A stretch of DNA of 36,145 nucleotides from Reyranella sp. (GTDB taxonomy: Bacteria > Pseudomonadota > Alphaproteobacteria > Reyranellales > Reyranellaceae), in contig JAQSDW010000117.1 of NCBI GenBank assembly GCA_029946105.1, positions 1-36,145 on the forward strand. Direction: 5' to 3'. Shown one piece after another: positions 7,936 through 17,110 of this stretch. Every line of letters begins with the position of its first letter. The first letter of the stretch is position 1. A program made the translations under genes and the position numbers. The notes below the pieces were generated by a model, which made no database searches, was not told where the DNA came from, and was given only the letters and a program-made list of their open reading frames with translations.

Positions 7936-9156
7936 ATGTCCGCAGTCGCCGTCGCCCCCCTGGAGCGTGATGTCCGGGTCATCAGCCTAGTGGGCGTCGC
8001 CCACGGCGTCAGCCACTACTACCAGCTGGCTTTCGTCACGATGCTGCTCATCGTGCGTGAAAAGGCCGGTCTGTCGTTCACCGACGTCGGCGCTCTGGGA
8101 GCGATCTACTATGCAGTTTCCGGCATCTGCCAGACCGGCGCCGGCTTTGCGGTCGACCGGTTCGGCGCCCGGCCGATCCTGGCCGGCGGGCTGGCGCTCG
8201 CCGCCATCGGGCTCGCGCTTACCGCGCTGGCCGATTCGTTCCTGACCTTTGCCGCCATTTCAGTCGTCGGCGCGGTCGGCAATTGCGTCTTCCACCCCGC
8301 CGACTTCGCCCTCCTGAATTCCTCGGTGAATCAGCGCCGCCTGGGCCGGGCCTACAGCATCCATGGGCTGGGCGGCTCGCTGGGCTGGGCCGCCGCGCCG
8401 ATCATCTACTTCCTCGATGACGCCGTGGGCCGCACGGGCGCCGCCTTCATCGGTGCCGTGCCGGGCCTGATTCTGGCGGCGCTCGTTCTCGGGCATCGTC
8501 GGTACTTCGTCGATCACCGCGAGGAGGTTCGTGCGGCCGCGGCCGTGGAAGGGGCAAAGGCAGGCCTCGGCCTCTTCCTGCAGACCTCCATTCTGCTGTG
8601 CTTCGCCTATTTCGCCCTCATTGCCGTCAATACGGTCGGTATCCAGCAGATGGCGGTACCCGCCTGGACCGAAATGTTCGGCGTGACGGAGCGCTATGCG
8701 GCTCTCTGCCTGATCGTATTCATGGTCGGCTCGGCGGCTGGCATGCTCGCGGGGGGCTTCTTCGCAGACAATGTGAAACGCCACGATCTCGTGGCGTCGG
8801 GCGGTCTTCTTGCCGCCGCCGCTCTTACCGTTCCCATTGCCACTCTATCCGTGACGCCCACGTTGCTGCTGCCCCTGCTGGCACTGGCAGGGTTCGCCGG
8901 GGGAGCGACCAATCCTTCGCGCGATATGATCGTGCGCAATGCCACGCCACCCGGCGCTTCGGGCAAGGTGTTCGGCTTCGTCTATTCAGGTCTCGATGTC
9001 GGCTCGCTCATTGGGCCGCCGCTGTTCGGCTACCTGATGGACCTGCACCTACCGGCGGCGATCTTCTGGATCGCGGTCGTGCTCTACGTGATCAACGCCG
9101 GGATGGTCCTGACCATCCGTCAGGCGACCGCGCCGCGGGCAGTCGCCGCGGAGTAA
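7936..9156 (+). CDS. MFS transporter
   Basis: This is a 406-residue inner-membrane secondary transporter with about 12 predicted helices. MFS motif A is visible between helices 2 and 3 (GFAVDRFGARPIL, about 70-82). A related cytosolic loop in the second half reads GGFFADNVKRHDL. Glycine-rich helices (VGAVGNCVFHP, GLGGSLGWAAAP) are typical of the family. The substrate is unknown. GAGGG lies a few bases before the ATG. It diverges from the cyclase gene over a 137-base gap, so a shared promoter region and a transport role for that gene pair are possible but unproven. Its stop is 5 bases from the stop of the convergent ABC-F gene. Confidence 0.88.
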   Translation: MSAVAVAPLERDVRVISLVGVAHGVSHYYQLAFVTMLLIVREKAGLSFTDVGALGAIYYAVSGICQTGAGFAVDRFGARPILAGGLALAAIGLALTALADSFLTFAAISVVGAVGNCVFHPADFALLNSSVNQRRLGRAYSIHGLGGSLGWAAAPIIYFLDDAVGRTGAAFIGAVPGLILAALVLGHRRYFVDHREEVRAAAAVEGAKAGLGLFLQTSILLCFAYFALIAVNTVGIQQMAVPAWTEMFGVTERYAALCLIVFMVGSAAGMLAGGFFADNVKRHDLVASGGLLAAAALTVPIATLSVTPTLLLPLLALAGFAGGATNPSRDMIVRNATPPGASGKVFGFVYSGLDVGSLIGPPLFGYLMDLHLPAAIFWIAVVLYVINAGMVLTIRQATAPRAVAAE

Positions 9157-9161
9157 TCCGG

Positions 9162-11051
9162 CTAGGCGGCCTTTTCGATGGCTTCCTGCGCCGCCAGCCA
9201 GCGCTGCTCGGCATTGGCGACTTCGCGCTCGAGGCGTGCCTTCTCGCGCTGGAGATCGGTCACGACCGTGCCCGATCCTGAATAGATCGCCGGGTCGCCG
9301 AGCTTGGCGACAACGCCGTCGAGCTGGGCGGTGAGGCGCACCAGCATCTTCTCCGCGCTGTCGAGGGCCTTCTTGAGGGGCGCCTTCTGGGCGCGGTTGT
9401 CGGCCGAGGCCTTGCGCTGGTCCTTCTTGGAGGCAGCATCGACCGGATGATCGTCGCGTTTGGCATCGCGCTTGGCGGGCTTGCTGCCGCGCTCCTTCAG
9501 GAGCTTCGCCTGGTACTCGTCGATATCGCCGTCGAAAGCCTTCACCGTGCCGCCGGCGACCAGCCACAGCGTGTCGGCCACCATCTTCACCAGATGCGTA
9601 TCGTGGCTCACCAGCACGACCGCGCCCTCGAAATCGTTGATGGCGTCGACCAGCGAGGCGCGGGCATCCATGTCGAGATGGTTGGTCGGCTCGTCGAGCA
9701 GCAGCATGTGCGGCGCATTGCGCGTGGCCAGCGCCAGCAGCAGGCGGGTCTTCTCGCCCCCCGACAGCACGCCGACTTTCAGGTTGGCGCGATCGCGCGA
9801 GAAACCGAAGCGGCCGAGCTGGGCGCGGACCTTGGCTTCGCCGGCGCCCTGCAGGGCACGATTCATGTGATCGAACGGCGTCGCTTCGTAGTCGAGGCTC
9901 TCCTCCTGGTCCTGCGAGAAATAGCCGACGCGCAGCCGCGGCGTCTTCTTCAGCTTGCCTTCGCGTGGCTCCAGCCGCTGCGAGATCAGGCGAATGAAGG
10001 TCGATTTGCCGTTGCCGTTCTGGCCGAGCAGCGCGATGCGGTCTTCCATGTCGATACGCAGGTCGAGGCCGCGCAGCACCAGCGGACCTTCGGGATAGCC
10101 GACGGAAACTTCGTCGAGCGTTTCGATCGGCGAGGCGAGTATTTCGGGCGAGGGGAAGTTGAACGAGACCCGCTCCTCGATCGGCACGCTGGCGATCGGG
10201 CCGAGCTTCTCGATCATCTTCATGCGCGACTGCGCCTGGCGTGCCTTGCTGGCCTTGGCCTTGAAGCGGTCGACGAAGGCCTGCATGTGCTTGCGCTGGG
10301 CCGCGACCTTGGCCTGCTGGGCGGCGTCGTTGGCCAGCCGCTCGGCGCGGGTGCGTTCGAAGAAGTCGTAGTTGCCGGTGTAAGGCACCAGCTTCTCGTT
10401 ATCGATGTGCACGATGTGGTCGCACACGTCGTTCAGCAGGTCGCGGTCGTGGCTGACCATGAGAACGGTGTTGCGGAAGCGCTTGAGATGTTCGGTCAGC
10501 CACAGCATCGCCTCGAGGTCGAGATGGTTCGACGGTTCGTCGAGGATCAGGAGGTCGGGGTCGCTGAACAGCGTGCCGGCCAGCGCCACGCGCATGCGCC
10601 AGCCGCCGGAGAATTCGCCGCAGGGCCGGGACTGCTTGTCATTGTCGAAGCCCAGGCCGTTCAGGATCGAGGCGGCGCGCGACGGTGCCGAGGCTGCACC
10701 GATCTCGTCGAGCCGGGCATGGATCTCGGCCAGCCGCAGGCCATCGTTGCAGGCCTCGGTTTCGGCCATCAGGGCGGAGCGCTCGATATCGGCCGCCAGC
10801 ACTGCGTCCAGCACCGAGATGTCGCCGCCGGGCGGGTCCTGCGGCACTGAGCCCACCCGCGTGCGGCCCATCAGGTTGATGTTGCCGCTGTCGGCCTCCA
10901 TCTGGCCCTGGATCAGGCGCAGCAGCGTCGATTTGCCGGCGCCGTTGCGGCCGACCAGGCCGACTTTCCAGCTGTCGGAAAAGGCCGCCGAGGCGCGGTC
11001 GAAGAGCACGCGCTCGCCGTGGCGGAAGGAGAGTTCGGTGATGCTGAGCAT
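9162..11051 (-). CDS. ABC-F family ATPase (Uup/EttA-like)
   Basis: This 629-residue soluble protein has two ABC domains in tandem and no membrane segments, so it is a ribosome-associated ABC-F factor, not a transporter. The first domain has Walker [10 protein letters not shown] at 34-42, signature [12 protein letters not shown] and Walker [13 protein letters not shown]. The basic interdomain linker ([23 protein letters not shown]) is the P-site tRNA interaction motif region. The second domain has [21 protein letters not shown] and [13 protein letters not shown] lysine-rich, coiled-coil C-terminal extension (about 525-629) matches Uup/YheS rather than the shorter EttA. The start ATG at 11051 faces ndk. 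Confidence 0.92.
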   Translation of the reverse strand: MLSITELSFRHGERVLFDRASAAFSDSWKVGLVGRNGAGKSTLLRLIQGQMEADSGNINLMGRTRVGSVPQDPPGGDISVLDAVLAADIERSALMAETEACNDGLRLAEIHARLDEIGAASAPSRAASILNGLGFDNDKQSRPCGEFSGGWRMRVALAGTLFSDPDLLILDEPSNHLDLEAMLWLTEHLKRFRNTVLMVSHDRDLLNDVCDHIVHIDNEKLVPYTGNYDFFERTRAERLANDAAQQAKVAAQRKHMQAFVDRFKAKASKARQAQSRMKMIEKLGPIASVPIEERVSFNFPSPEILASPIETLDEVSVGYPEGPLVLRGLDLRIDMEDRIALLGQNGNGKSTFIRLISQRLEPREGKLKKTPRLRVGYFSQDQEESLDYEATPFDHMNRALQGAGEAKVRAQLGRFGFSRDRANLKVGVLSGGEKTRLLLALATRNAPHMLLLDEPTNHLDMDARASLVDAINDFEGAVVLVSHDTHLVKMVADTLWLVAGGTVKAFDGDIDEYQAKLLKERGSKPAKRDAKRDDHPVDAASKKDQRKASADNRAQKAPLKKALDSAEKMLVRLTAQLDGVVAKLGDPAIYSGSGTVVTDLQREKARLEREVANAEQRWLAAQEAIEKAA

Positions 11052-11106
11052 GGGGCGGCGGCCTTTAGCATGCGGTACCGGGCCATTCCAAGCCGGATCG
11101 GCCGAC

Positions 11107-11135
11107 TTGCCGGGCCGAAACCTCGCGTCTATAAG
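11107..11135 (+). promoter_or_regulatory. Sigma-70-type promoter for ndk
   Basis: TTGCCG at 11107-11112 and TATAAG at 11130-11135 are separated by exactly 17 bases. They lie in the gap between divergent ABC-F and ndk genes, with the ndk start about 40 bases downstream. Spacing and sequence are both good for a housekeeping promoter. Confidence 0.65.
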
Positions 11136-11175
11136 GCGCGCCCATTCGCCGAGACTTTGTCTTCAAGAGGATTCC

Positions 11176-11598
11176 ATGGCCGTCGAGCGCACTTTTTCGA
11201 TCATCAAGCCGGACGCGACGCGCCGGAACCTGACCGGCAAGATCAATGCCCGCTTCGAGGAAAAGGGCCTGCGGGTCGTGGCCCAGAAGCGCATCTGGAT
11301 GAGCCGCCAGCAGGCCGAGCAGTTCTACGGCGTCCACAAGGCACGGCCGTTCTTCAACGACCTCTGCACCTTCATGACCTCCGGCCCGGTCGTGGTTCAG
11401 GTCCTGGAGGGCGAAAACGCCGTGGCCGCCAATCGCGAGATCATGGGCGCGACCAATCCGGCCAATGCCGCTGCCGGCACCATCCGCAAGGACTTTGCCG
11501 AATCGATCGAGGCGAACTCGGTGCACGGTTCGGACTCGCCCGAGAATGCGGCGATCGAGATGGCCTATTTCTTTGCCGGATCCGAAGTCGTCGGCTGA
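11176..11598 (+). CDS. ndk: Nucleoside diphosphate kinase
   Basis: This 140-residue enzyme transfers the gamma phosphate between nucleoside triphosphates and diphosphates through a phosphohistidine. The family signature NSVHGSDSP near residue 113-121 contains the catalytic histidine. The N-terminal [12 protein letters not shown] and the [17 protein letters not shown] segment are diagnostic. The length matches bacterial Ndk. An AGAGG sits 5 bases before the ATG, and a sigma-70-type promoter lies upstream. A strong hairpin terminator begins about 30 bases after the stop, so the gene is probably a monocistron. Confidence 0.97.
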   Translation: MAVERTFSIIKPDATRRNLTGKINARFEEKGLRVVAQKRIWMSRQQAEQFYGVHKARPFFNDLCTFMTSGPVVVQVLEGENAVAANREIMGATNPANAAAGTIRKDFAESIEANSVHGSDSPENAAIEMAYFFAGSEVVG

Positions 11599-11630
11599 GA
11601 TGGTTGGCAGGGACCAAAGCTGCGGGGACA

Positions 11631-11658
11631 AAAAAGCGGCCCATCCGGGCCGCTTTTT
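11631..11658. terminator. Bidirectional intrinsic terminator
   Basis: AAAAAGCGGCCC at 11631-11642, loop ATCC, and GGGCCGCTTTTT at 11647-11658 form a perfect 12-bp stem flanked by A and T runs. It works for both strands: it ends ndk transcripts from the left and the purM-purN-subunit IV-like transcript from the right. Confidence 0.92.
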
Positions 11659-11678
11659 CATTTGAGGAGCTATCGGCG

Positions 11679-11882
11679 TCAGCCCAGGACGGCAAAAGCC
11701 ACCAGCAGGCCCACCGTGCCGCCGATGCCCAGCAGCAGCGCGAAGATCGACAGATGGCCGACGAGGCCCAGCGCCATGGAGGCCAGAAGCAGCACGATCC
11801 AGAGGATGGTGAACAGCACCAGCTTGTTGAAAGACTTGTAGCTTTCCATGTGCGCGCGGTAGTCGTCCTGCACTTCGGCCAT
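11679..11882 (-). CDS. Small membrane protein, aa3-type cytochrome oxidase subunit IV-like
   Basis: This is a 67-residue protein: a short polar N-terminus (AEVQDDYRAHMESYKSFNKL) followed by two hydrophobic stretches at about 21-41 and 45-66. The YxSFNKL entry into the first helix resembles the small bacterial aa3-type cytochrome c oxidase subunit IV family (PF07835), whose members are accessory single-helix subunits; a second helix is also seen in longer relatives. A GAGGAT precedes the ATG. It lies 41 bases after purN on the same strand and directly before the shared terminator, so it probably ends the purMN transcript. No other oxidase subunit is in the window, so the functional link is by family resemblance only. 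Confidence 0.65.
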   Translation of the reverse strand: MAEVQDDYRAHMESYKSFNKLVLFTILWIVLLLASMALGLVGHLSIFALLLGIGGTVGLLVAFAVLG

Positions 11883-11923
11883 GTCGGATCCTCATTGAGA
11901 TTTCGCGGAAAACTTATAGCGAA

Positions 11924-12574
11924 CTAGGGTTCGGGGGAAAAGAGGAGGGTAGCGTCAGGAGCTATACCCCGGACCGTGACCCGGCCATCGCCAATCGCGA
12001 TGCGGTCTTCGGCGAACCAGCGCACGACCAGCGGATAGAGGCGATGCTCCTGGCGCAGGATGCGGGCCGACAGTGTTTCCTCGGTGTCGCCGGCCAGGAC
12101 CGGCACGGCGGCCTGGGCGATGATCGGCCCCGAGTCGAGGGCGGGTGTGACGAAATGCACCGTACAGCCGCTCAGCCGCACGCCGGCGTCCAGTGCTTGG
12201 CGCTGCACGTGCAGTCCGGGAAATGCCGGCAGCAGCGAGGGGTGAATGTTGATTTGCCGCCCTGCCCAATGCTCCGGAAACCACGCACTCTGGATTCGCA
12301 GGAAGCCCGCGAGCGCCACCAGTCCGACGCCATGCTTTTCGAGGGCGGTGGAAACGTCGCGGTCGAACGCCTCGCGGTCGGGGTAGCGGCGATGAGAGAT
12401 CACCGCGGTCGGTATGCCCACCTTGCGGGCCACCTCGAGGCCGCCCGCATCTTCCCGATTGCTGACGACGCAGGCGATCTCGGCAGGATAGTCGGCCGAC
12501 TGGGCGGCCCGGATCAGCGCCGCCATGTTGCTGCCGCGGCCCGAGATCAGGATTCCGACCTTCAGCTTCGCCAT
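11924..12574 (-). CDS. purN: Phosphoribosylglycinamide formyltransferase (PurN)
   Basis: This 216-residue folate-dependent enzyme formylates GAR in step three of purine synthesis. The N-terminal [16 protein letters not shown] binds the phosphoribosyl part. The catalytic triad region is complete: Asn and His in [13 protein letters not shown], and Asp in the [15 protein letters not shown] stretch. I start at the ATG at 12574, which lies inside the last codons of purM (13-base overlap), so translation is probably coupled. The frame stays open farther upstream only as a shadow of purM. Confidence 0.96.
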   Translation of the reverse strand: MAKLKVGILISGRGSNMAALIRAAQSADYPAEIACVVSNREDAGGLEVARKVGIPTAVISHRRYPDREAFDRDVSTALEKHGVGLVALAGFLRIQSAWFPEHWAGRQINIHPSLLPAFPGLHVQRQALDAGVRLSGCTVHFVTPALDSGPIIAQAAVPVLAGDTEETLSARILRQEHRLYPLVVRWFAEDRIAIGDGRVTVRGIAPDATLLFSPEP

Positions 12575-13668
12575 AGGCTGTCGGCGTGCTCGACGACACA
12601 ATCGGCCTCGTCGCCGGGCGCCCGCTCCACGACGCCGATCTCGTGCACGATCTCGCCCGTTTCGGTGAGTGCCTGGGCGACCCGTGCGGCGTCGTCCCTG
12701 GCCACCACGGCGATCATGCCGAGGCCGCAATTGAAGGTCCGCAGCATGTCGTCGGTCGGCACCTGGCCGACGTCGCGCAGCCATTTGAAGACCGGCGGCG
12801 CCGACCATTGCCTGGCATCCAGGCGCGCTCTTGTTCCCGCCGGCAGGCAGCGCGGGACATTCCCGGGCAGGCCACCGCCGGTGATGTGGGCCAGCCCCTT
12901 GATGGCGCGGGTCGCCCGCACGACACCGAGGACCTGTTTGACATAGATGCGCGTCGGTTCGAGCAGGATCGGGCCCAGGGCTCCCGCGGCGAAGGGCGCG
13001 GCGGCGTCGTAGGCGAGACCGCTGCGCTTGACCACGCTGCGGATGAGCGAATAGCCGTTCGAATGGGCGCCGCTCGAGGCAATGCCCAGCACCGTATCGC
13101 CGATGGCGATATCGGGCCGTGGCAGCAGATCGTCGCGCTCTGCGGCGCCGACGGTGAAGCCTGCCAGGTCATAGTCGCCGTCGGCATACATGCCGGGCAT
13201 TTCCGCCGTCTCGCCGCCGATCAGGGCGCAACCGGCGCGCCGGCAACCCTCGGCGATCCCGGCCACGATCCGTCGCCCGACATCGACGTCGAGCCGGCCG
13301 CTCGCATAGTAGTCGAGAAAAAACAGGGCCTCCGCACCCTGGACCACGATGTCGTTGACGCACATCGCCACCAGGTCGATGCCCACGGTATCCGGGATGC
13401 CGGCCTCGATGGCCACCTTGAGCTTGGTGCCGACGCCATCGGTGCCGGACACCAGGATGGGATCGCGAAATCCCGCCGCCTTGAGGTCGAACAGGCCGCC
13501 AAAGCCGCCCAGGGCGCCCATGACGCCCGGCCGATCGGTGGCGCGGGCCAGCGGCTTGATGTGCTCGACCAACGCGTCGCCGGCATCGATGTCGACGCCG
13601 GCATCCTTGTAGGTCAGGGGCGGCCGGTTGTGGCCCCCCTTGCTGTCGTTTGGTGCGTCGGGCTTCAA
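12562..13668 (-). CDS. purM: Phosphoribosylformylglycinamidine cyclo-ligase (PurM)
   Basis: AIR synthetase uses ATP to close the imidazole ring of FGAM in step five of purine synthesis. The 368-residue product has the N-terminal [14 protein letters not shown], the nucleotide-contact [40 protein letters not shown] and the C-terminal [13 protein letters not shown]. All are diagnostic. No ATG fits; the best start is TTG at 13668, with only a weak GAG upstream, and the real start could be slightly further up at another rare codon. It overlaps purN by 13 bases. A divergent gap of 75 bases separates it from the DUF2066 gene. Confidence 0.95.
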   Translation of the reverse strand: MKPDAPNDSKGGHNRPPLTYKDAGVDIDAGDALVEHIKPLARATDRPGVMGALGGFGGLFDLKAAGFRDPILVSGTDGVGTKLKVAIEAGIPDTVGIDLVAMCVNDIVVQGAEALFFLDYYASGRLDVDVGRRIVAGIAEGCRRAGCALIGGETAEMPGMYADGDYDLAGFTVGAAERDDLLPRPDIAIGDTVLGIASSGAHSNGYSLIRSVVKRSGLAYDAAAPFAAGALGPILLEPTRIYVKQVLGVVRATRAIKGLAHITGGGLPGNVPRCLPAGTRARLDARQWSAPPVFKWLRDVGQVPTDDMLRTFNCGLGMIAVVARDDAARVAQALTETGEIVHEIGVVERAPGDEADCVVEHADSLWRS

Positions 13669-13680
13669 GCCATGCTCATT

Positions 13681-13705
13681 CGTGCTAGACAGGGGGCGTG
13701 CTAGA
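13681..13705. repeat. 9-bp direct repeat in the purM / DUF2066 promoter gap
   Basis: CGTGCTAGA occurs at 13681-13689 and again at 13697-13705, a 16-base period. The pair lies directly upstream of purM in a short divergent gap, so a regulator site or promoter part is possible. No regulator is identified. Confidence 0.35.
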
Positions 13706-13743
13706 TAGTTGGCGCGAACATAGCCAAAAACCGGACCCCCGCA

Positions 13744-14823
13744 ATGCCGATAGGCCGATGGTTTTCCACGATCGCCGCGATTCTGCTGGCGACCCTCGCC
13801 GTTGGCGGCGAGGCTTGTGCACAGGTCGCGACCGGTAATTCCTATGCGATCACGGGCATCGACGTCGACGTGAATGCGGCCGACGCCGTCAAGGCCCGGG
13901 AGCAGGGCATCCAGGAAGCCAAGCGCCGCGCCTCGCGCATGCTGGTGGACCGCCTTGTCGCCGCCGAGGATCGCAGCCGCGTGCCGCAGCTCGACGCCGC
14001 CCGGCTCGACAACATGGTCCGTGGTGTCGAATTCGTCCGCGAGCGATCGGCACCCAACCGCTATATCGCGACGCTGAACGTCGTTTTCGCCGCCGACCAG
14101 GCGAAGGCCTGGCTGGCCGAGAGCGGCGTGAAGGTGGTCGAGACCGTGGCTCGGCCGGCCCTAGTCATCCCGTTGTGGAAGGGCAAGGCCGGCGTCGATG
14201 CATTGGACGACCGCAACGCCTGGCGTGAAGTCTGGCGGAGCCTCGACACGGCGGGCAGCGCGGTGCCGGTGACGATGGTGCGCGGCGATCCGACCGACCA
14301 GAGCGCGGTGTCGGCCGAAGAGGCCTTTGTCGGCGACGTCACCGCCCTGTCGCGGCTGAATGAACGCTATCGCGCGCCCACCATCATCGTGGCCGTCGTC
14401 CAGGGCGACAAGGAGAGCGGCGCGCTCACTGTCGGCGGCGTTCGCTACGATATGCGGACAGGGGCGCGCAGCGAGATCGCCCCGGTTCCGGTCGAGGGCG
14501 CGGCCCAGCTTGGCGAGGCCGCCAAGAAGATGCACGCGCGGCTCGACGAGGATTGGCGCAGCATCGCCGTCGTCCGCCGCGACTCGCAGGATGCGCTCGA
14601 TGTCGTGGTTCCGCTTCGTGCATTGGGCGACTGGGTGCAGGTGCGCCAGCGGCTGGGCGCCGTGCCCGCGGTCAAGAGCGTCGCCGTGCGGTCGCTGGAG
14701 TCCGACCGGGCCGAGTTGCATCTCGAGTACTACGGCACCGCCGATGAGCTGCAGCGCACGTTGGCGCAGGCTGGCCTGAAGCTGGACAAGGACGCCGATC
14801 GGTGGCGGCTGCAGCCGCAGTGA
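13744..14823 (+). CDS. Exported DUF2066 domain protein
   Basis: This 359-residue protein begins with a clear Sec signal (basic RW, hydrophobic ILLATLAVG, then AQ near residue 27), so it should act in the periplasm. The mature part has the DUF2066 pattern [19 protein letters not shown] followed by [15 protein letters not shown], and [20 protein letters not shown]. The function of the family is unknown. It is the first gene of a rightward run with an AI-2E-type permease and hdaA, an order seen in other alphaproteobacteria. Its stop overlaps the next start (TGATG). Confidence 0.85.
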   Translation: MPIGRWFSTIAAILLATLAVGGEACAQVATGNSYAITGIDVDVNAADAVKAREQGIQEAKRRASRMLVDRLVAAEDRSRVPQLDAARLDNMVRGVEFVRERSAPNRYIATLNVVFAADQAKAWLAESGVKVVETVARPALVIPLWKGKAGVDALDDRNAWREVWRSLDTAGSAVPVTMVRGDPTDQSAVSAEEAFVGDVTALSRLNERYRAPTIIVAVVQGDKESGALTVGGVRYDMRTGARSEIAPVPVEGAAQLGEAAKKMHARLDEDWRSIAVVRRDSQDALDVVVPLRALGDWVQVRQRLGAVPAVKSVAVRSLESDRAELHLEYYGTADELQRTLAQAGLKLDKDADRWRLQPQ

Positions 14824-15929
14824 TGGTGAGGGCCGAAACAGGGGAGATGACGCCGCCGGGCAACGCCAACCGCTGGCGCTTCTGGTTGGGCGCTGCCGCC
14901 GTCTTCCTGCTTCTGCTCTGGCTCCTCAACGACATCCTGTTGCCGTTCGTGGTCGGCATCGTCGTCGCCTATTTTCTCGATCCGGTCGTCCATCGCCTGC
15001 AGAAGCTCGGGCTTTCGCGCGCGATGGCCACGGCTGCGGTGACGATCGTGGCCGTCCTGCTGACCGTCGCCGTCGCCATGGCGATCCTGCCCCCGCTGTT
15101 CGGCCAGGTGCAGGCGCTGATCGTGAAGGCCCCCGAGTACATCGTGAAGGCGTCCATGAGGCTCCAGCCGCTGGTCGAACCCGTGCTGCAAAAACTCGGC
15201 ATGCCGCATCTCAGCCTCCAGGATCTGCAGACCAAGGCCGCCCAATGGGCCGGCGAGGCGTTCAACGTGGCGGGCAGCGTCGCCGGTCAGGTGGCGCAAC
15301 GTGGCGTCGCGATCATCAATCTCCTCGGTCTGCTGTTCATCACCCCGGTGGTGACCTTCTACATGCTGCGCGACTGGGAAAAGGTCCTGGCTGCGATCGA
15401 CGGCGCGCTGCCGCTCGACCATGCCGATACCATCCGCAAGCTCGCGCGTGAATCGAATGCCGCCATCGCGGGCTATCTGCGGGGCCAGGCACTGGTCTGC
15501 CTCTGCCTCGGCTCGATCTATGCGATCGGCCTGTCGCTCGTCGGTCTGCAGTTCGGCCTCGCCATCGGCCTGATCGCGGGCGCCATTTCGTTCATTCCCT
15601 TCGTCGGCACCTTCGTCGGCGCGGTGATGGCGATCGGCATGGCGCTGGCGCAGTTTCCGCCCGCGTGGATCGGCGTGGCCAAGGTCGCCGCCGTGTTTCT
15701 TTTCGGACAGACCATGGAAGGCAACGTGCTGTCGCCCAAGCTGGTCGGCGACAGGGTCGGGCTGCATCCGGTGTGGATCATGTTCGCCCTGCTGGCCGGC
15801 GGCTCGCTGTTCGGGTTCGTGGGCGTACTGATCGCGGTGCCGACCGCGGCCGTGATTGGCGTGGTCGTGCGGCATTTGATCGGCCGCTATCGTGAAAGTG
15901 CGATCTACCGTGGCAGCACATCCGGCTGA
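14823..15929 (+). CDS. AI-2E family transporter (PerM/YhhT-like permease)
   Basis: This 368-residue integral membrane protein has the AI-2E transporter fold. Helices at the N-terminus (LLLLWLLNDILLPFVVGIV) precede YFLDPVVHRLQKLG, a hallmark of the family. A long soluble loop follows (about 110-190), and the C-terminal helix bundle has GLSLVGLQFGLAIGLIAGA and FIPFVGTFVGAV, plus QTMEGNVLSPKLVGDRVGLHP. Family members act in varied export or efflux roles, and most are not autoinducer-2 exporters. The ATG at 14823 shares its A with the previous stop. The next ATG at 14847 touches a GGGGAG and is less likely. Confidence 0.9.
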   Translation: MVRAETGEMTPPGNANRWRFWLGAAAVFLLLLWLLNDILLPFVVGIVVAYFLDPVVHRLQKLGLSRAMATAAVTIVAVLLTVAVAMAILPPLFGQVQALIVKAPEYIVKASMRLQPLVEPVLQKLGMPHLSLQDLQTKAAQWAGEAFNVAGSVAGQVAQRGVAIINLLGLLFITPVVTFYMLRDWEKVLAAIDGALPLDHADTIRKLARESNAAIAGYLRGQALVCLCLGSIYAIGLSLVGLQFGLAIGLIAGAISFIPFVGTFVGAVMAIGMALAQFPPAWIGVAKVAAVFLFGQTMEGNVLSPKLVGDRVGLHPVWIMFALLAGGSLFGFVGVLIAVPTAAVIGVVVRHLIGRYRESAIYRGSTSG

Positions 15930-15936
15930 CCGGCCG

Positions 15937-16641
15937 ATGCCCAATCAGCTCACCCTCGACCTCGCGCTGCCGCCGCCGACCTACGCCCGCGAGGACTTCG
16001 TCGTCGCCGGCGGCAATCGCGAGGCCCTGGCCTGGATCGACCGTTGGCCCGACTGGCCGGCACCGGCCCTCGCACTGAGCGGGCCTTCGGGCTGCGGCAA
16101 GACCCATCTCGCCCGCATCTGGGCGGCGCGTGCCGGCGCGGCCGTCGTCGACGGCAGGGACCTTGAGGGCAAGAGCGTCGCCGATCTTTCCGACATGGTG
16201 GCGGCATCGCCGACGATCGCTGTCGAGGGCGCCGATCACGCGCCGGAACGCGCCCTGTTCCATCTTTATAATCTGCTGCGCGAGCGCGGCGGCCACCTGC
16301 TGCTCACGTCCGCATTGCCGCCGGCTCACTGGTCGATCGCCTTGCCCGACCTGGCGTCGCGCCTGCGGGCGGCGCCTGCCGTGGCGGTGACGCCGCCCGA
16401 TGACGAATTGCTGGGATCGATCATTCTGAAGCAGCTCGGCGACAGGCAATTGCACGTTGGCGCCGGGGTCGTGCAGTATCTGGTGTCGCACATGGAGAGG
16501 TCGGCGGAGTCCGCACGGCGCGTCGTGGCGGCGCTCGATCGCCGCGGGCTGGTCGAGCAGAGGGAAATCGATCGTAAGCTGGCCACCGACGTGCTGGCAG
16601 AATTGTCCCGACTGTCCGCGGGACCTCAGGAGGAACGATGA
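15937..16641 (+). CDS. hdaA: DnaA-like regulatory inactivator HdaA
   Basis: Hda/HdaA binds the DNA sliding clamp and stimulates ATP hydrolysis by DnaA, which prevents re-initiation of replication. The product is about 234 residues. The clamp-binding peptide is visible at the N-terminus as QLTLDL (residues 4-9). A single AAA+ domain follows: Walker A GPSGCGKTHLA at 49-59, a Walker B strand ending in Glu (TIAVEGAD), and an Arg-containing PDLASRLRAA sensor/arginine-finger helix near 137-146. It lacks the DnaA DNA-binding domain. A GTG at 15910 is an alternative start overlapping the permease gene. The last bases overlap the DUF2147 start (ATGA). Confidence 0.9.
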   Translation: MPNQLTLDLALPPPTYAREDFVVAGGNREALAWIDRWPDWPAPALALSGPSGCGKTHLARIWAARAGAAVVDGRDLEGKSVADLSDMVAASPTIAVEGADHAPERALFHLYNLLRERGGHLLLTSALPPAHWSIALPDLASRLRAAPAVAVTPPDDELLGSIILKQLGDRQLHVGAGVVQYLVSHMERSAESARRVVAALDRRGLVEQREIDRKLATDVLAELSRLSAGPQEER

Positions 16642-17099
16642 GAAGACTGTTTCTGACGGCCGTGTTCGCGGCACTGTCTTTGCCGGTGTCGGCTCAGGCC
16701 CCGTCGCCAATGGGCACCTGGTTGACCGCGTCGGGCAAGGCGCAGGTCCGGATCGATGCCTGCGCCGATCCTGCCAGCGGCGCGCTTTGCGGTTTCATCG
16801 CTGGCCTGATCCAACCCAAGGGACCCGATGGCGTCGTGGTCGCACCCGAGGTGGCGACCGACTTCCGCAACGAGAACCCGGCACTGCGCAGCCGCAAGGT
16901 TCTGGGCATGCCGCTGATCTGGGGGTTCAAGAAGACGTCGGATCCCAACGTCTTCGAAGGTGGCCAGATCTACAACGGCGAGAACGGCAAGATCTACTCG
17001 GCCAATATCGCCCTGCAGCCGGACGGCACGCTTCGCTTGCGCGGCTACGTCGGCTCGCCGATGTTCGGCGAGACGCAGATCTGGACACGCGTGAAATAG
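16638..17099 (+). CDS. Exported DUF2147 domain protein
   Basis: This is a 153-residue secreted protein. The signal peptide is MRRLFLTAVFAALSLPVSA, with cleavage near AQA. The mature part matches DUF2147: an N-terminal GTWLTASGKAQVRI strand, the cysteine pair DACADPASGALCGFIAG, then LGMPLIWGFKK, GGQIYNGENGKIYSANIAL and a C-terminal LRGYVGSPMFGETQIWTR. This is a small periplasmic beta-rich family of unknown function. It overlaps hdaA by 4 bases (ATGA) and is followed 11 bases later by the SDR gene, so translation is coupled. Confidence 0.88.
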   Translation: MRRLFLTAVFAALSLPVSAQAPSPMGTWLTASGKAQVRIDACADPASGALCGFIAGLIQPKGPDGVVVAPEVATDFRNENPALRSRKVLGMPLIWGFKKTSDPNVFEGGQIYNGENGKIYSANIALQPDGTLRLRGYVGSPMFGETQIWTRVK

Positions 17100-17110
17100 G
17101 GAGCGGAAAA

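Noticed and set aside
10405-11175. Long upstream extension of the ndk frame
   Set aside because: It is antisense to the ABC-F gene. The ndk family N-terminus begins exactly at the ATG at 11176, behind a ribosome site and promoter.
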